Shown here: piece after piece, positions 34,489 to 42,288 of the stretch
Layout of the letters: each line of letters opens with the position of its first letter
How positions within the stretch are numbered: position 1 is the first letter of the stretch
NCBI GenBank assembly: GCA_021813685.1
Contig: JAKAJS010000191.1
Location: forward strand, 1-61,507
Length of the DNA: 61,507 bases
Source: Deltaproteobacteria bacterium
GTDB taxonomy: Bacteria > Desulfobacterota > Syntrophobacteria > Syntrophobacterales > Syntrophobacteraceae
Direction: 5' to 3'
Position numbers and translations under genes: made by a program
The notes under the pieces: model-generated
What the model was told of the DNA's origin: nothing
The model's database searches: none
The model's input: only the letters and a program-made list of their open reading frames with translations

Positions 34489-36384
34489 ATGAGACTGACA
34501 TCCAAGATAATGCTGGCCGCCGCGGTGAAGCTTCTCGTCTTCATCGCTTTGCTGGCATTCAGCTATTTCACAATCGAAAAGATGCTCCTGGTGAGGAAGT
34601 GGACCCTTCATTCCAGGGAGGTGAGCGACAGAGTGAACGCGCTCACCGCGGATCTGGTCACTATTGAAACCGGTGAAAGAGGGTATGCCATCACGGGCAA
34701 GGCGACCTTTCTTGAGCCCTATACAAGGGGCCTTCAGTCTCTTCAAAACGATTTTCGGGCACTCGAGATTCTCACTGCGAATAATCCGGAGCAACATGCC
34801 GCCGTATTCCGGCTGGGCGAGGATTACCGGAGTTGGCTGGCTTCTGAGGTCAATCCATTGATCGGACTTCGCGGCGAAGTCGATACGGGCGCCAAACCTC
34901 TTCGAGCGGTGATCGATTTCATCAGTTCGGAAAGAGGGAAAAAGAAAATGGATGCGCTTCGGGCAGAGTTGTCGGCAATCAGGAGCACGGAGCAATCTTT
35001 ACTGCGGAGGCGCCAGGAAAACCTGGTGAAGCTGACCGAGAGAACGAGAAATCTGATCGTCTTCGGCGGGGCGGCCGGGGTGCTGATCGGCCTCGTGATC
35101 TCCTTTCTGACCGCATGGCGGATCAAACGGCCTCTGGCTGAGGCGGCCGATTATGCACGGAAGGTGGAGGCAGGCGAGTATTCGGCGAGCCTTGCCTGCG
35201 CGCGCGATGACGAAATCGGCATTCTGCTCTCGGCCCTCCGGACCATGGTGGATCGGCTGATCGGAAATATTTCCATTCTGGAGGAACAGTCGGCTCTCCT
35301 GGATTTGGCCCACGACGCCATTTTCGTGCGGGATATGCAAGGCAGGATCGTATTCTGGAATAACGGGGCGGAAAAGACTTACGGCTGGTCGAAAGAGGAG
35401 GCGTTGGGCAAAGGCACCGCGGAACTGCTGAAAGCCTGGTACCCGGTACCGGTGGAAGCCATTGCCCGGGAAGTTCTGACCACCGGAAGTTGGAGTGGGG
35501 AGTTGCGTCACTTGAGGCGGGACGGCAAGCCGATCATTGTCGAGAGTCGGTGGGCGCCAAGAAAGGACGAAAAAGGCGATCCGGCGGGTTTTCTGGAGAT
35601 TAACCGGGATATTACCGAGCACAAGGAAGCCGACCGGCAGCTCCTGTCCTACATGAAGAAGCTAAAAAGCAGCAACTCGGTTCTCAATGATTTTGCTTTC
35701 GTGGCCTCCCACGATCTCCAGGAACCGCTTCGGAAAATCACCATCTTTTCCGGTATGCTGGCTCGGGAATTCTCCGGCGGGCTTGCCGGGGACGGAGAAC
35801 TTTATCTCCAAAAAATCCAGAGTGCGGCGGCCCGGATGCAGGAACTGATTCAATCCCTGCTGATGTACTCCCGGGTATCCACGCAGACCGCTCCGCTCGT
35901 TTCCGTCGATCTGAGCGAGCTGGTACAGGCAATGGTGCACGAACTCGAAATCCCTGTAAAGGAAAGCGGGGCCACCATCGAGGTTTCGAATTTGCCCAAA
36001 ATCCAGGCCGATCCGACCCAGATGCGCCAGCTATTTCAAAACCTGATCGGGAATGGGCTGAAATTCCACGGGGAACGAGCACCGCACATCAGGGTATACG
36101 GGCAGCCGTGCGGGGGGGAATCGTGCCGGATATTCGTCCAAGACAACGGGATCGGATTCGACGAAAAGTACCTCGACCTGATTTTTAAACCCTTCCAGCG
36201 CCTTCACGCAATGAGCAGCCCGTATAAGGGGTCGGGAATGGGACTAACGATCAGCCGGAAAATCGTCGACCGCCACAACGGGACCATCACGGCCAGAAGC
36301 GTGCCGGGAGAAGGGAGCACCTTCATCCTGACGTTGCCCATCGAACAGGTGGAAGAATCCGCACCGGAGATGTCTGCTGCCTGA
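34489..36384 (+). CDS. CHASE3-HAMP-PAS sensor histidine kinase
   Basis: A 631-residue membrane kinase. TM1 is at about residues 7-27, followed by an extracytoplasmic CHASE3-like helical domain (LVTIETGERGYAITGKATFLEPY in its core) and TM2 around 184-204. HAMP follows, then a PAS domain near 270-385 (AHDAIFVRDMQGRIVFWNNGAEKTYGW) and a dimerisation domain with His408 in FVASHDLQEPLRKI. The ATPase has DNGIGFDEKYLDLIF and GSGMGLTISRKIV. The HDLQEPLRKI H-box is the Cph1/phytochrome-like class, which usually signals to single-domain regulators such as the one at 32759. GGGGAC lies before the ATG. Confidence 0.92.
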   Translation: MRLTSKIMLAAAVKLLVFIALLAFSYFTIEKMLLVRKWTLHSREVSDRVNALTADLVTIETGERGYAITGKATFLEPYTRGLQSLQNDFRALEILTANNPEQHAAVFRLGEDYRSWLASEVNPLIGLRGEVDTGAKPLRAVIDFISSERGKKKMDALRAELSAIRSTEQSLLRRRQENLVKLTERTRNLIVFGGAAGVLIGLVISFLTAWRIKRPLAEAADYARKVEAGEYSASLACARDDEIGILLSALRTMVDRLIGNISILEEQSALLDLAHDAIFVRDMQGRIVFWNNGAEKTYGWSKEEALGKGTAELLKAWYPVPVEAIAREVLTTGSWSGELRHLRRDGKPIIVESRWAPRKDEKGDPAGFLEINRDITEHKEADRQLLSYMKKLKSSNSVLNDFAFVASHDLQEPLRKITIFSGMLAREFSGGLAGDGELYLQKIQSAAARMQELIQSLLMYSRVSTQTAPLVSVDLSELVQAMVHELEIPVKESGATIEVSNLPKIQADPTQMRQLFQNLIGNGLKFHGERAPHIRVYGQPCGGESCRIFVQDNGIGFDEKYLDLIFKPFQRLHAMSSPYKGSGMGLTISRKIVDRHNGTITARSVPGEGSTFILTLPIEQVEESAPEMSAA

Positions 36385-36395
36385 AAAAGGGGAGG

Positions 36396-36445
36396 GGAAA
36401 GCGCGGGGGCTTTCGCCCCCGCACCCCCACGCCGCTACGCGGCTC
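36396..36445. repeat. Dispersed two-hairpin repeat, copy A
   Basis: Hairpin 1 is GCGGGGGC (36403-36410) with GCCCCCGC (36415-36422); hairpin 2 is GCCGC (36431-36435) with GCGGC (36439-36443). The same layout recurs at 36950-37003 and, inverted, at 61371-61420. This copy lies between the convergent kinase and rhodanese genes and may act as a bidirectional terminator. Confidence 0.7.
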
Positions 36446-36460
36446 CTCATCATGCCCCCG

Positions 36461-36865
36461 TTATTTCTTTACCACCGGGTAATCGCTTCGATGCCATTCC
36501 TTCCAGCCGCCCTTCAGTACTTCGACTTTCGTAAATCCGGCCGCTACGAGTTCTCGCGCCACACGGGCGCTCGTTTCCTCGTGGGGTCAGGCGCAGTACA
36601 AAACGAGCGTTCTGTCCTTCGCAAACCTGTTCATCCACTGGTTGGCATCCATGGGCGATTGTCTTTGCGCTCCCTGTATTTTCCATTGGGAGGAATCCCA
36701 GTCTTGCGGGGTGCGCACGTCCAGGATGGTAATATCGGGATTTGTCAGTTCGGACTTCAGCTGCTCCTTGCTGATGTAGGAGAATCCCGCAGCCCGGGCC
36801 AGGCCGGCCGTGAACAGGATGGCAAAACAAGCGGCGAGAACCGATATGAGTCTCGATCGAGTCAT
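36461..36865 (-). CDS. Periplasmic rhodanese with in-frame UGA (probable selenoprotein)
   Basis: A 134-codon rhodanese-domain protein interrupted by one TGA at 36589-36587 (codon 93). Before it: a signal peptide ending about ARAAG, then LKSELTNPDITILDVRTPQDW and the active-loop start LVLYCA. After the TGA, in the same frame, comes PHEETSARVARELVAAGF, then TKVEVLKGGWKEWH and a TAA stop, exactly what the C-terminal half of a rhodanese should be. Reading UGA as selenocysteine gives C91-A92-U93 in the catalytic loop. A hairpin with arms GCGCC/GGCGC and loop CGUGU starts 17 nt after the UGA, with G in the second loop position, fitting bacterial SECIS rules. The ATG at 36865 has AAGGAG. A nonsense mutation or sequencing error is the alternative. 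Confidence 0.82.
36556..36570 (-). promoter_or_regulatory. Candidate bacterial SECIS hairpin
   Basis: On the mRNA, a 5-bp stem GCGCC/GGCGC closes the pentaloop CGUGU. The stem begins 17 nt and the loop 22 nt after the UGA codon. A lower pairing ACGAG with CUCGU can extend it asymmetrically. Position, loop size and the G in the first two loop bases match the general bSECIS description; only SelB binding or labelling can prove it. Confidence 0.6.
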
Positions 36866-36949
36866 TTCCCTCTCCTTGAGCCAGGTTGAAACAAAGCATA
36901 TTTCCCCTGAGAAAGCTATTTTAAGGTAATTACCCGCTCGCAAATACGC

Positions 36950-37003
36950 AAAAGCGCGGGGGCTTTCGCCCCAGCGCTGCACCCCCACGCCGCTATGCGG
37001 CTC
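36950..37003. repeat. Dispersed two-hairpin repeat, copy B
   Basis: An AGCGC/GCGCT outer stem (36953-36957 with 36974-36978) encloses GGGGC/GCCCC (36959-36963 with 36968-36972). A GCCGC-TAT-GCGGC hairpin follows at 36989-37001. Same design and nearly the same sequence as copy A. It lies about 85 bases upstream of the rhodanese start. Confidence 0.68.
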
Positions 37004-37013
37004 AGTTGCGCTT

Positions 37014-37044
37014 CGGCTCGCACGCGCCTTGGGCGTGCGAGCCG
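37014..37044. repeat. Perfect 12-bp hairpin
   Basis: CGGCTCGCACGC (37014-37025) pairs exactly with GCGTGCGAGCCG (37033-37044) over a seven-base loop. A third GC-rich fold (GCGGGGGAG with a C-rich partner) follows at about 37060-37082. With copy B these make a run of hairpins in the divergent gap between the rhodanese gene and rtcA. Confidence 0.7.
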
Positions 37045-37188
37045 ATTCCCGGGGGGGGGCGGGGGAGGTCTCCCCCCGCTCTTTTGCCTCTCCTTTTTTT
37101 TCCTTACGACAAACGGTATCGCCGCTCGGGCGGAGGCCTTTCAATAGACTTTAAGATGCCTTATCTAAATGGATAGAGAGGAGAACAG

Positions 37189-38232
37189 GTGCTGGAGATC
37201 GACGGGGCGGAAAAATCGGGAAGTGGTGCGCTCGTTAGAGTTGCCGTTGCGCTCTGTTCGCTTGTAAACCGCCCGATGCGCATGTTCAGGATACGAGAAA
37301 ATCGTGAAAAGCAGGGGTTGAGGCCCCAGCACCTTCTTGCCGTGAAGGGGTGCGCAAGCCTTACCTCAGGCCGTGTGGAAGGTGCGGCGGCGGGCTCCAG
37401 GGAATTTTCCTACTATCCGGGTGGGAAGCTCAATTCGGGAGCCTTCCAATGGGACATCGGAACCGCAGGTTCGGCCACCATGATGGCCTTCACCCTGATC
37501 CCGGCGGCGCTTTTCGCAAAAGAGAGCACCCGGTTTACGATCCGGGGAGGTCTGTTTCAGGACCATGCGCCGACCGCCTTTCACATGCAGGAGGTGCTGC
37601 TGCCGCTCCTTAAACGCATGGGGGCACGGATCAGTCTCCGGGTGGTGCGCCCGGGGTATGTGCCGAAAGGAAACGGGGAACTGGAAATGACGATCGAACC
37701 GATGAAGGGGCCTCTCGCGTCCCTTGAGATGATGGAGCGGGGTGATATCGAAAAAATTTTCGGAATATCGATGGCATCTCATCTCGCAACACAATCCGTA
37801 GCCCGGCGAATGGCGGAGAGGAGTTGCTCGCTTCTCGCAAAAAAGGGCTTCGATCCGCAGATCGATGTCATCGAGGACGGTTCGGCGGTTCAAAGCGGAG
37901 CGGCGCTTTTCCTTGGGGCGCAGACCTCGCAGGGGTGCCTTCTCGGATTCGATATGGCGGGAAAACGCGGGCGCAGTTCGGAATCGATTGCCGAAAGAGT
38001 CGTGGCGGGACTGTTCGAGGATTTGGAGACAGGTGCGGTGGTTGACCGGTTTGCGGCCGATCAGTTGATACCGTTTGCGGGTCTGGCAAGGGGGCGAAGT
38101 CGGTTTTTGGTTCCACGCCGCACCGACCACATTGAATCGAGTCTGTGGCTGATAGAAAAAATATTGGGGAGTAGAACCGAATTTAAAGACAATCTGATTT
38201 GCATTGACGGGAAAGGATTTTTCAGAGAATAA
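37189..38232 (+). CDS. rtcA: RNA 3'-terminal phosphate cyclase (RtcA)
   Basis: Converts an RNA 3'-phosphate to a 2',3'-cyclic phosphate via an enzyme-AMP intermediate. The 347-residue protein shows the RtcA layout: SGSGALVRVAVALCSLVNRPM with the glycine-rich start, RENREKQGLRPQHL, and FRGGLFQDHAPTAF-type and RPGYVPKGNGELE blocks. The adenylated histidine is His314 in RTDHIESS. The start is GTG at 37189, supported by GAGAGGAG upstream. No rtcB or rtcR lies nearby; instead a FAU-1-like RNase gene follows 44 bases downstream, suggesting a joint RNA end-processing role. Confidence 0.9.
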   Translation: MLEIDGAEKSGSGALVRVAVALCSLVNRPMRMFRIRENREKQGLRPQHLLAVKGCASLTSGRVEGAAAGSREFSYYPGGKLNSGAFQWDIGTAGSATMMAFTLIPAALFAKESTRFTIRGGLFQDHAPTAFHMQEVLLPLLKRMGARISLRVVRPGYVPKGNGELEMTIEPMKGPLASLEMMERGDIEKIFGISMASHLATQSVARRMAERSCSLLAKKGFDPQIDVIEDGSAVQSGAALFLGAQTSQGCLLGFDMAGKRGRSSESIAERVVAGLFEDLETGAVVDRFAADQLIPFAGLARGRSRFLVPRRTDHIESSLWLIEKILGSRTEFKDNLICIDGKGFFRE

Positions 38233-38276
38233 TCCTGAAGCGGAGGGGGAGGCTCCGGAGTGAAGGGAGATAGACA

Positions 38277-39260
38277 ATGTCACCCCGCCTCAAAATTCGG
38301 GGAATTTACAGTACGGCTCTCACGAGGATCGCACTGGATTTCGGCTTCGAGGTGGTTCAGCCCTCGGAGAGTGTACGGGAGCGGTTTCGCGCGAAACTGC
38401 CGGACGATCTGCCCTATGATATCCTGGTGCGGGACAGGCAGGACATGCAGGGTATCGAAGCAAGGGGTGAAGCAGACCACATCTGCAGACTTCTGACGCT
38501 TCTGCGCGAATTGCTCCTCGATGCGATCATTGTCGGCATCCTTCCTACCGACGACTCCGACCCTGTGGTGATTGCAAACCTGGAGCTGCCCGGAGGCGCC
38601 AAGGAAAAGCTCGACCGCATCAGGGCAAGTGTCGTTCCGACCCTCAGGAACCATCACCGGCTGAAGATCATCGATGCGGATCTGCTCGACTCGGCGGAGG
38701 ACGAGGTTTCAAGGCGCCCCGAAGAGCGGGAGGCGTTGGAGGAAATGCTCCTGAAACAGGCGATTCTGGACCCCCTGGTCGAAGGGGGACGGGTCAGACT
38801 CGAGCACATACGGCCCTCCGGCAGGCACATGTCCCCAAGGGTGGGCATTCTTCAGGCTGTCGGCCATAAAAAGGTGGTGTTTCGGCGTGAGTTTTCGGAA
38901 GGCCGCTACGATGGCCTGGATCTTCCGATCCGAAAAGGCGACTACTGTCTGACCGAAATCAGGGACGGCGAGTGGTATGTGAAGCACAGCTATTTTTCAA
39001 AGCAGCATCTTGGCATAGGCGACTACTACAACATAAACACTCCGACCGAACTCTATCCTTACGGGGCAAGGTACGTCGACCTGGAAGTGGATGTGATTCA
39101 ACGAGCGGCGGAAAGCGCGTTTGCAGTCGACCGGGAAAAATTCGAGGTGCTTGTTCGTAAAGGCTGCATAGGAAAGGACCTGGAGAACAAGGTGCTCGTG
39201 CTTTCCGAGCAGTTGCTGAGGCGTTTGAACCGAAAAAACGAAGCAGTGGGGGAGGGATGA
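38277..39260 (+). CDS. FAU-1-like ribonuclease/RNA-binding protein (RNase E/G-like plus DUF402)
   Basis: A 327-residue protein matching the FAU-1 family described mostly in archaea. The N-terminus (LKIRGIYSTALTRIALDFGFEVVQPSESVRERF) is the FAU-1/RNase E-type start with an S1-like fold. The C-terminal part (around 200-310) is a DUF402 domain with VVFRREFSEGRYDGLDL, GDYCLTEIRDGEWYVKHSYF and YPYGARYVDLEVDVI. FAU-1 binds AU-rich RNA and has RNase activity in archaea. The gene follows rtcA by 44 bases and overlaps the next gene by four, so RNA cleavage followed by 3'-end cyclisation is a plausible shared task. Confidence 0.8.
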   Translation: MSPRLKIRGIYSTALTRIALDFGFEVVQPSESVRERFRAKLPDDLPYDILVRDRQDMQGIEARGEADHICRLLTLLRELLLDAIIVGILPTDDSDPVVIANLELPGGAKEKLDRIRASVVPTLRNHHRLKIIDADLLDSAEDEVSRRPEEREALEEMLLKQAILDPLVEGGRVRLEHIRPSGRHMSPRVGILQAVGHKKVVFRREFSEGRYDGLDLPIRKGDYCLTEIRDGEWYVKHSYFSKQHLGIGDYYNINTPTELYPYGARYVDLEVDVIQRAAESAFAVDREKFEVLVRKGCIGKDLENKVLVLSEQLLRRLNRKNEAVGEG

Positions 39261-39667
39261 AAATCAAAACCGCCTGGGCTTTCCAGTCCCTGGCCCTGTG
39301 TGTAGTCTTCAATCTGGTCTTTGCGGCTGTCATACTCTATATGGCGAGCGGCCTGATCGATGCGTCCCGGCAGTGGATCGCGGCACTGGGTGCCTCCCTC
39401 CCCTCCGGTGCATCCCCGAGCGCGCATGCCGCCCTTGTCGGCCTTTCCGTCCTCATAGCGCAGGCGAGCGGATGGGTAAAACCGGTGCTGTTCCTTCTGG
39501 CCTCGGCATTCACTCTTCTTGGCTGGTTTTTTCTCTTTCTGACCGGAGGCAGGCAGATGAGGCGAGTGGCGTCGCAAGTCGATAGTCAAAAGATACCGGT
39601 AGGAAGCCAACCGTTGCCTGCCGCCCCCCCGGAATCCGAGGGCGAACCGGCGGGCAGTGAGTCGTGA
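39257..39667 (+). CDS. Two-pass membrane protein, unknown
   Basis: A 136-residue protein with two hydrophobic segments (about residues 8-32 and 72-97) separated by an Ala/Ser-rich loop, and a Pro/Glu-rich hydrophilic C-terminal tail. Its ATG overlaps the stop of the FAU-1-like gene (ATGA), so it is translated from the same mRNA. I do not recognise the family. It could anchor or signal for the RNA enzymes, but operon position is the only support. Confidence 0.7.
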   Translation: MKIKTAWAFQSLALCVVFNLVFAAVILYMASGLIDASRQWIAALGASLPSGASPSAHAALVGLSVLIAQASGWVKPVLFLLASAFTLLGWFFLFLTGGRQMRRVASQVDSQKIPVGSQPLPAAPPESEGEPAGSES

Positions 39668-39674
39668 GGGTAGG

Positions 39675-39723
39675 GGAAGAGGCGCACAGAAGGGGGGGCG
39701 ATCGAAATCTGTGCGCCTCTTCC
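39675..39723. terminator. 16-bp perfect hairpin between convergent genes
   Basis: GGAAGAGGCGCACAGA (39675-39690) is the exact reverse complement of the stretch at 39708-39723, with a 17-base G-rich loop. It sits eight bases after the rtcA operon ends and 13 bases before the end of the PHP-glycosyltransferase gene on the other strand. There is no T-run, so it may block readthrough or protect 3' ends rather than act as a classical terminator. Confidence 0.65.
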
Positions 39724-39736
39724 TGTGAGGCGGAAC

Positions 39737-42277
39737 TTATGCGTGCAGTAAAACAGGTTTTTGTTTCGTAATGGTGTCAAGCGGGTTGTCTTTCAGTGAA
39801 AACCTTTCCATTGCTTCCTCAAGGCTCCGACCTTCGACTTTCTGAGCTTCGACTTTGGACTTTTTCCCCTTGACCTCCCGGTAGATCCGCCAGGTTTCTT
39901 CGAAGGCGCGTTCGTTCGAGCGATTTTCCACGTAGGCGCGGGCCGCTTTCCCCATTGCATCGAGCCGCGCCCGGTCTTCGAGGAGAAACTCCAGGGCCTG
40001 GTACAGTGGTTCTGAATCTCCGGCCGCAACGATCAGCCCCGTCTTCCCCGGGAGCACGTTTTCCTGCGGCCCTCCCGAATCGGTCACGATGACCGGAAGT
40101 CCCGAGGCCTGCGCTTCGAGCACGACGTTTCCGAAGGTGTCCGTAGCGCTCGGGAAGGCGAAGATGTCGCAGCTCGCATAGATCGCCGAGAGCTCTTCGC
40201 CTTCCCGGTAGCCGGTAAATATAGCGGGCGTTCCGGCAAGCATCTCCTGCAGTTCTTTCAGGAAAGGCCCATCGCCCACCAAAACGAGTTCTACGGCTCT
40301 GCGGGTTTGCTGGAGGCGCCTGAAGGCCTCGGCGAGAAGGTGGAGATTTTTTTCCCTGGATATCCTGCCGACATAAAGGATTTTTACGCCCTCCGAGGCA
40401 TGGAAACGCTCTTTGAGCAATCCCTCGTTGCGCCTGGCGGGATGGAATCTTGCGGTATCGACTCCCCTGGGGAACAGGCGGATTTTTCCCGGATCTATTC
40501 CCTTTTCCGAAAGTTCGCGCTTCGTGCTGTCGGAGGGTACCAGAACCAGGTCCAACTGCTCATAGAACCAGATCGTGAATCTCCAGACAAGCTCCTCGAT
40601 CGTGCTGTCGCCGGTAAGGATGTGGGCGTACTGGGGAATGGCGGTGTGGTAGGCGCCGCTTACCGGTATTTTCATGATTCTTGCCAGCGCCAGCCCGGCC
40701 AGTCCCAACGGGCCGGGTGTTGTGACGTGAATCTGGGTGAACTGCTCCCTGTAGCAATACTCGAGCATTTCCAGAAACGGGGGAAGAAAGATCTTCTGCT
40801 CGGGGTACTCGGGGAGTTCGTAGACGCCGATGGGGGTAAAGTTGGTAAGACCTTCCATCGGGGCCTGTTCCTCGGCGGTGCAGGTAATCACGGTGAGGGC
40901 CCTGCCCGATTTTTGCGCCATTTCCATCTGGTTTTTGAGCGAGAGGGCTACTCCGTTGATTTCATTGAACGTGTCGGTGAAGTGAGCGATTTTTGTGCGC
41001 TTTGCCTGTTCCGGGGGCTCTGCTTCCATTGCTCCGAAGTGTTCCATGGCCTCGGCGGTGAAGCGTCTGTCCCGTGAAAAGACGGTAAAGGTCACGAAGT
41101 AGGGCGCAAGCATCGTGTAGGCCGCACCGGCAGAGCCCAGGGACTGGAAGACGTTGAAAAATTGCGCTCCCGAAAGACTGCTCAGCAGCGAATCCCAGAA
41201 ATGGAGAAGGACCTTGTTGGAAACTTTGTTTACGAATGTGAACCACTGCTCCGCCCTGTTTTCCCTCATGCCCTCGCCGTTTCCGTTCATGATGTCCGGG
41301 TCGGCTGCCAGGAGCTTTCGGGCTTCGAAGCGCAAAAGCTCCCCGATGCCCGATCCTTTTCCCGGCCTTGGAGTTTTTCGCTTCCTCCACGAGTAAATGA
41401 GCCTTGAGACAAGCGTTCCATCCGATTCGGAGTCAAACCGGAGACAGCGGTCGAGAAAACGCAGGACCGGGTCTCTGCTCACATCGTCCTGTAGGTTCAG
41501 TTTTCTTTTATAATAGTTGTAGGCGATCCCGTAGAGGTTATGGGACATGACGCACGGGGTCGATCCTTCGCCCTGCGGCACTCCCTTCTTTTTCGCGATC
41601 CCCTGCAGGAACTCGTCCAGGTTTTGCGCCCCTTCGACCCTCGTATAGCGCCTGGCGATGTTAAGCGAGCTGTGGTCGTCGGAGCCTCCGGTAATCCCCT
41701 TGCGGCTTGCGTCCGACCACACGGGTTCGATGTTGTGCTTGTCCGCCAGCATGGCGAGGATTTCCGGGGTGAGGTTTTCCAGAATCAGCCGCACCGCCTG
41801 GTTCTGGAAATCGTCCCGCGCGCCGTTCAGTTCGAAGTTTTCGAAGAGCAGGAGAAATTTTTCGAAATGCTCGAGCCGCAGTTTGTCGTTTACCGAGTAG
41901 AGCGGGTGGGCGAGGACGTGAACGATGCCGGCCCCCTTGAGATACCGGGCAAGCTCGAAGATGTTTTCGCGCACCTTCTGGATCTCACGATGAATCGCAT
42001 CGTTTATGTCGTAGACCAGCACATGGGCCTTGCAGCCGTCGTCGGGAAAGTAGGTCGTCACTTCTTCGCTGATGAAAGCTCCGGGCAGGTGGGCGATCTC
42101 GGCGCTTCCCGAAATGGAGTTGTGATCGGTTATCGTTACGAGATCCATCCCCTTTTGCCTGGCGATGCGGTAGACTTCCACCGGTTCGGTGAAGCACTCC
42201 GGGCAGCCCAGTTTCTGGAGCACCCACTGAGAGGGGCGCACGGAATATTTGGAATGGACGTGTAAGTCAATTTTCAT
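39737..42277 (-). CDS. PHP-domain / GT4 glycosyltransferase fusion
   Basis: An 846-residue fusion. The N-terminal 250 residues are a PHP metallo-phosphoesterase domain: DLHVHSKYS, TITDHNSISG, HVLAHPLYS and GGSDDHSS provide the His/Asp metal ligands. A 170-residue linker follows. From about residue 425 there is a GT-B glycosyltransferase with DTFNEINGVA, YHTAIPQYA, VPSDSTKREL, YVGRISREKNL and the GT4 signature FPSATDTFGNVVLEAQASGLPVI. The start at 42277 has AGAGGAG. It is the last gene of an operon with Psd and a methyltransferase, suggesting synthesis of a glycolipid or modified phospholipid. Whether the PHP part removes a phosphate from the same substrate is unknown. Confidence 0.88.
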   Translation of the reverse strand: MKIDLHVHSKYSVRPSQWVLQKLGCPECFTEPVEVYRIARQKGMDLVTITDHNSISGSAEIAHLPGAFISEEVTTYFPDDGCKAHVLVYDINDAIHREIQKVRENIFELARYLKGAGIVHVLAHPLYSVNDKLRLEHFEKFLLLFENFELNGARDDFQNQAVRLILENLTPEILAMLADKHNIEPVWSDASRKGITGGSDDHSSLNIARRYTRVEGAQNLDEFLQGIAKKKGVPQGEGSTPCVMSHNLYGIAYNYYKRKLNLQDDVSRDPVLRFLDRCLRFDSESDGTLVSRLIYSWRKRKTPRPGKGSGIGELLRFEARKLLAADPDIMNGNGEGMRENRAEQWFTFVNKVSNKVLLHFWDSLLSSLSGAQFFNVFQSLGSAGAAYTMLAPYFVTFTVFSRDRRFTAEAMEHFGAMEAEPPEQAKRTKIAHFTDTFNEINGVALSLKNQMEMAQKSGRALTVITCTAEEQAPMEGLTNFTPIGVYELPEYPEQKIFLPPFLEMLEYCYREQFTQIHVTTPGPLGLAGLALARIMKIPVSGAYHTAIPQYAHILTGDSTIEELVWRFTIWFYEQLDLVLVPSDSTKRELSEKGIDPGKIRLFPRGVDTARFHPARRNEGLLKERFHASEGVKILYVGRISREKNLHLLAEAFRRLQQTRRAVELVLVGDGPFLKELQEMLAGTPAIFTGYREGEELSAIYASCDIFAFPSATDTFGNVVLEAQASGLPVIVTDSGGPQENVLPGKTGLIVAAGDSEPLYQALEFLLEDRARLDAMGKAARAYVENRSNERAFEETWRIYREVKGKKSKVEAQKVEGRSLEEAMERFSLKDNPLDTITKQKPVLLHA

Positions 42278-42288
42278 TTCTACTCCTC

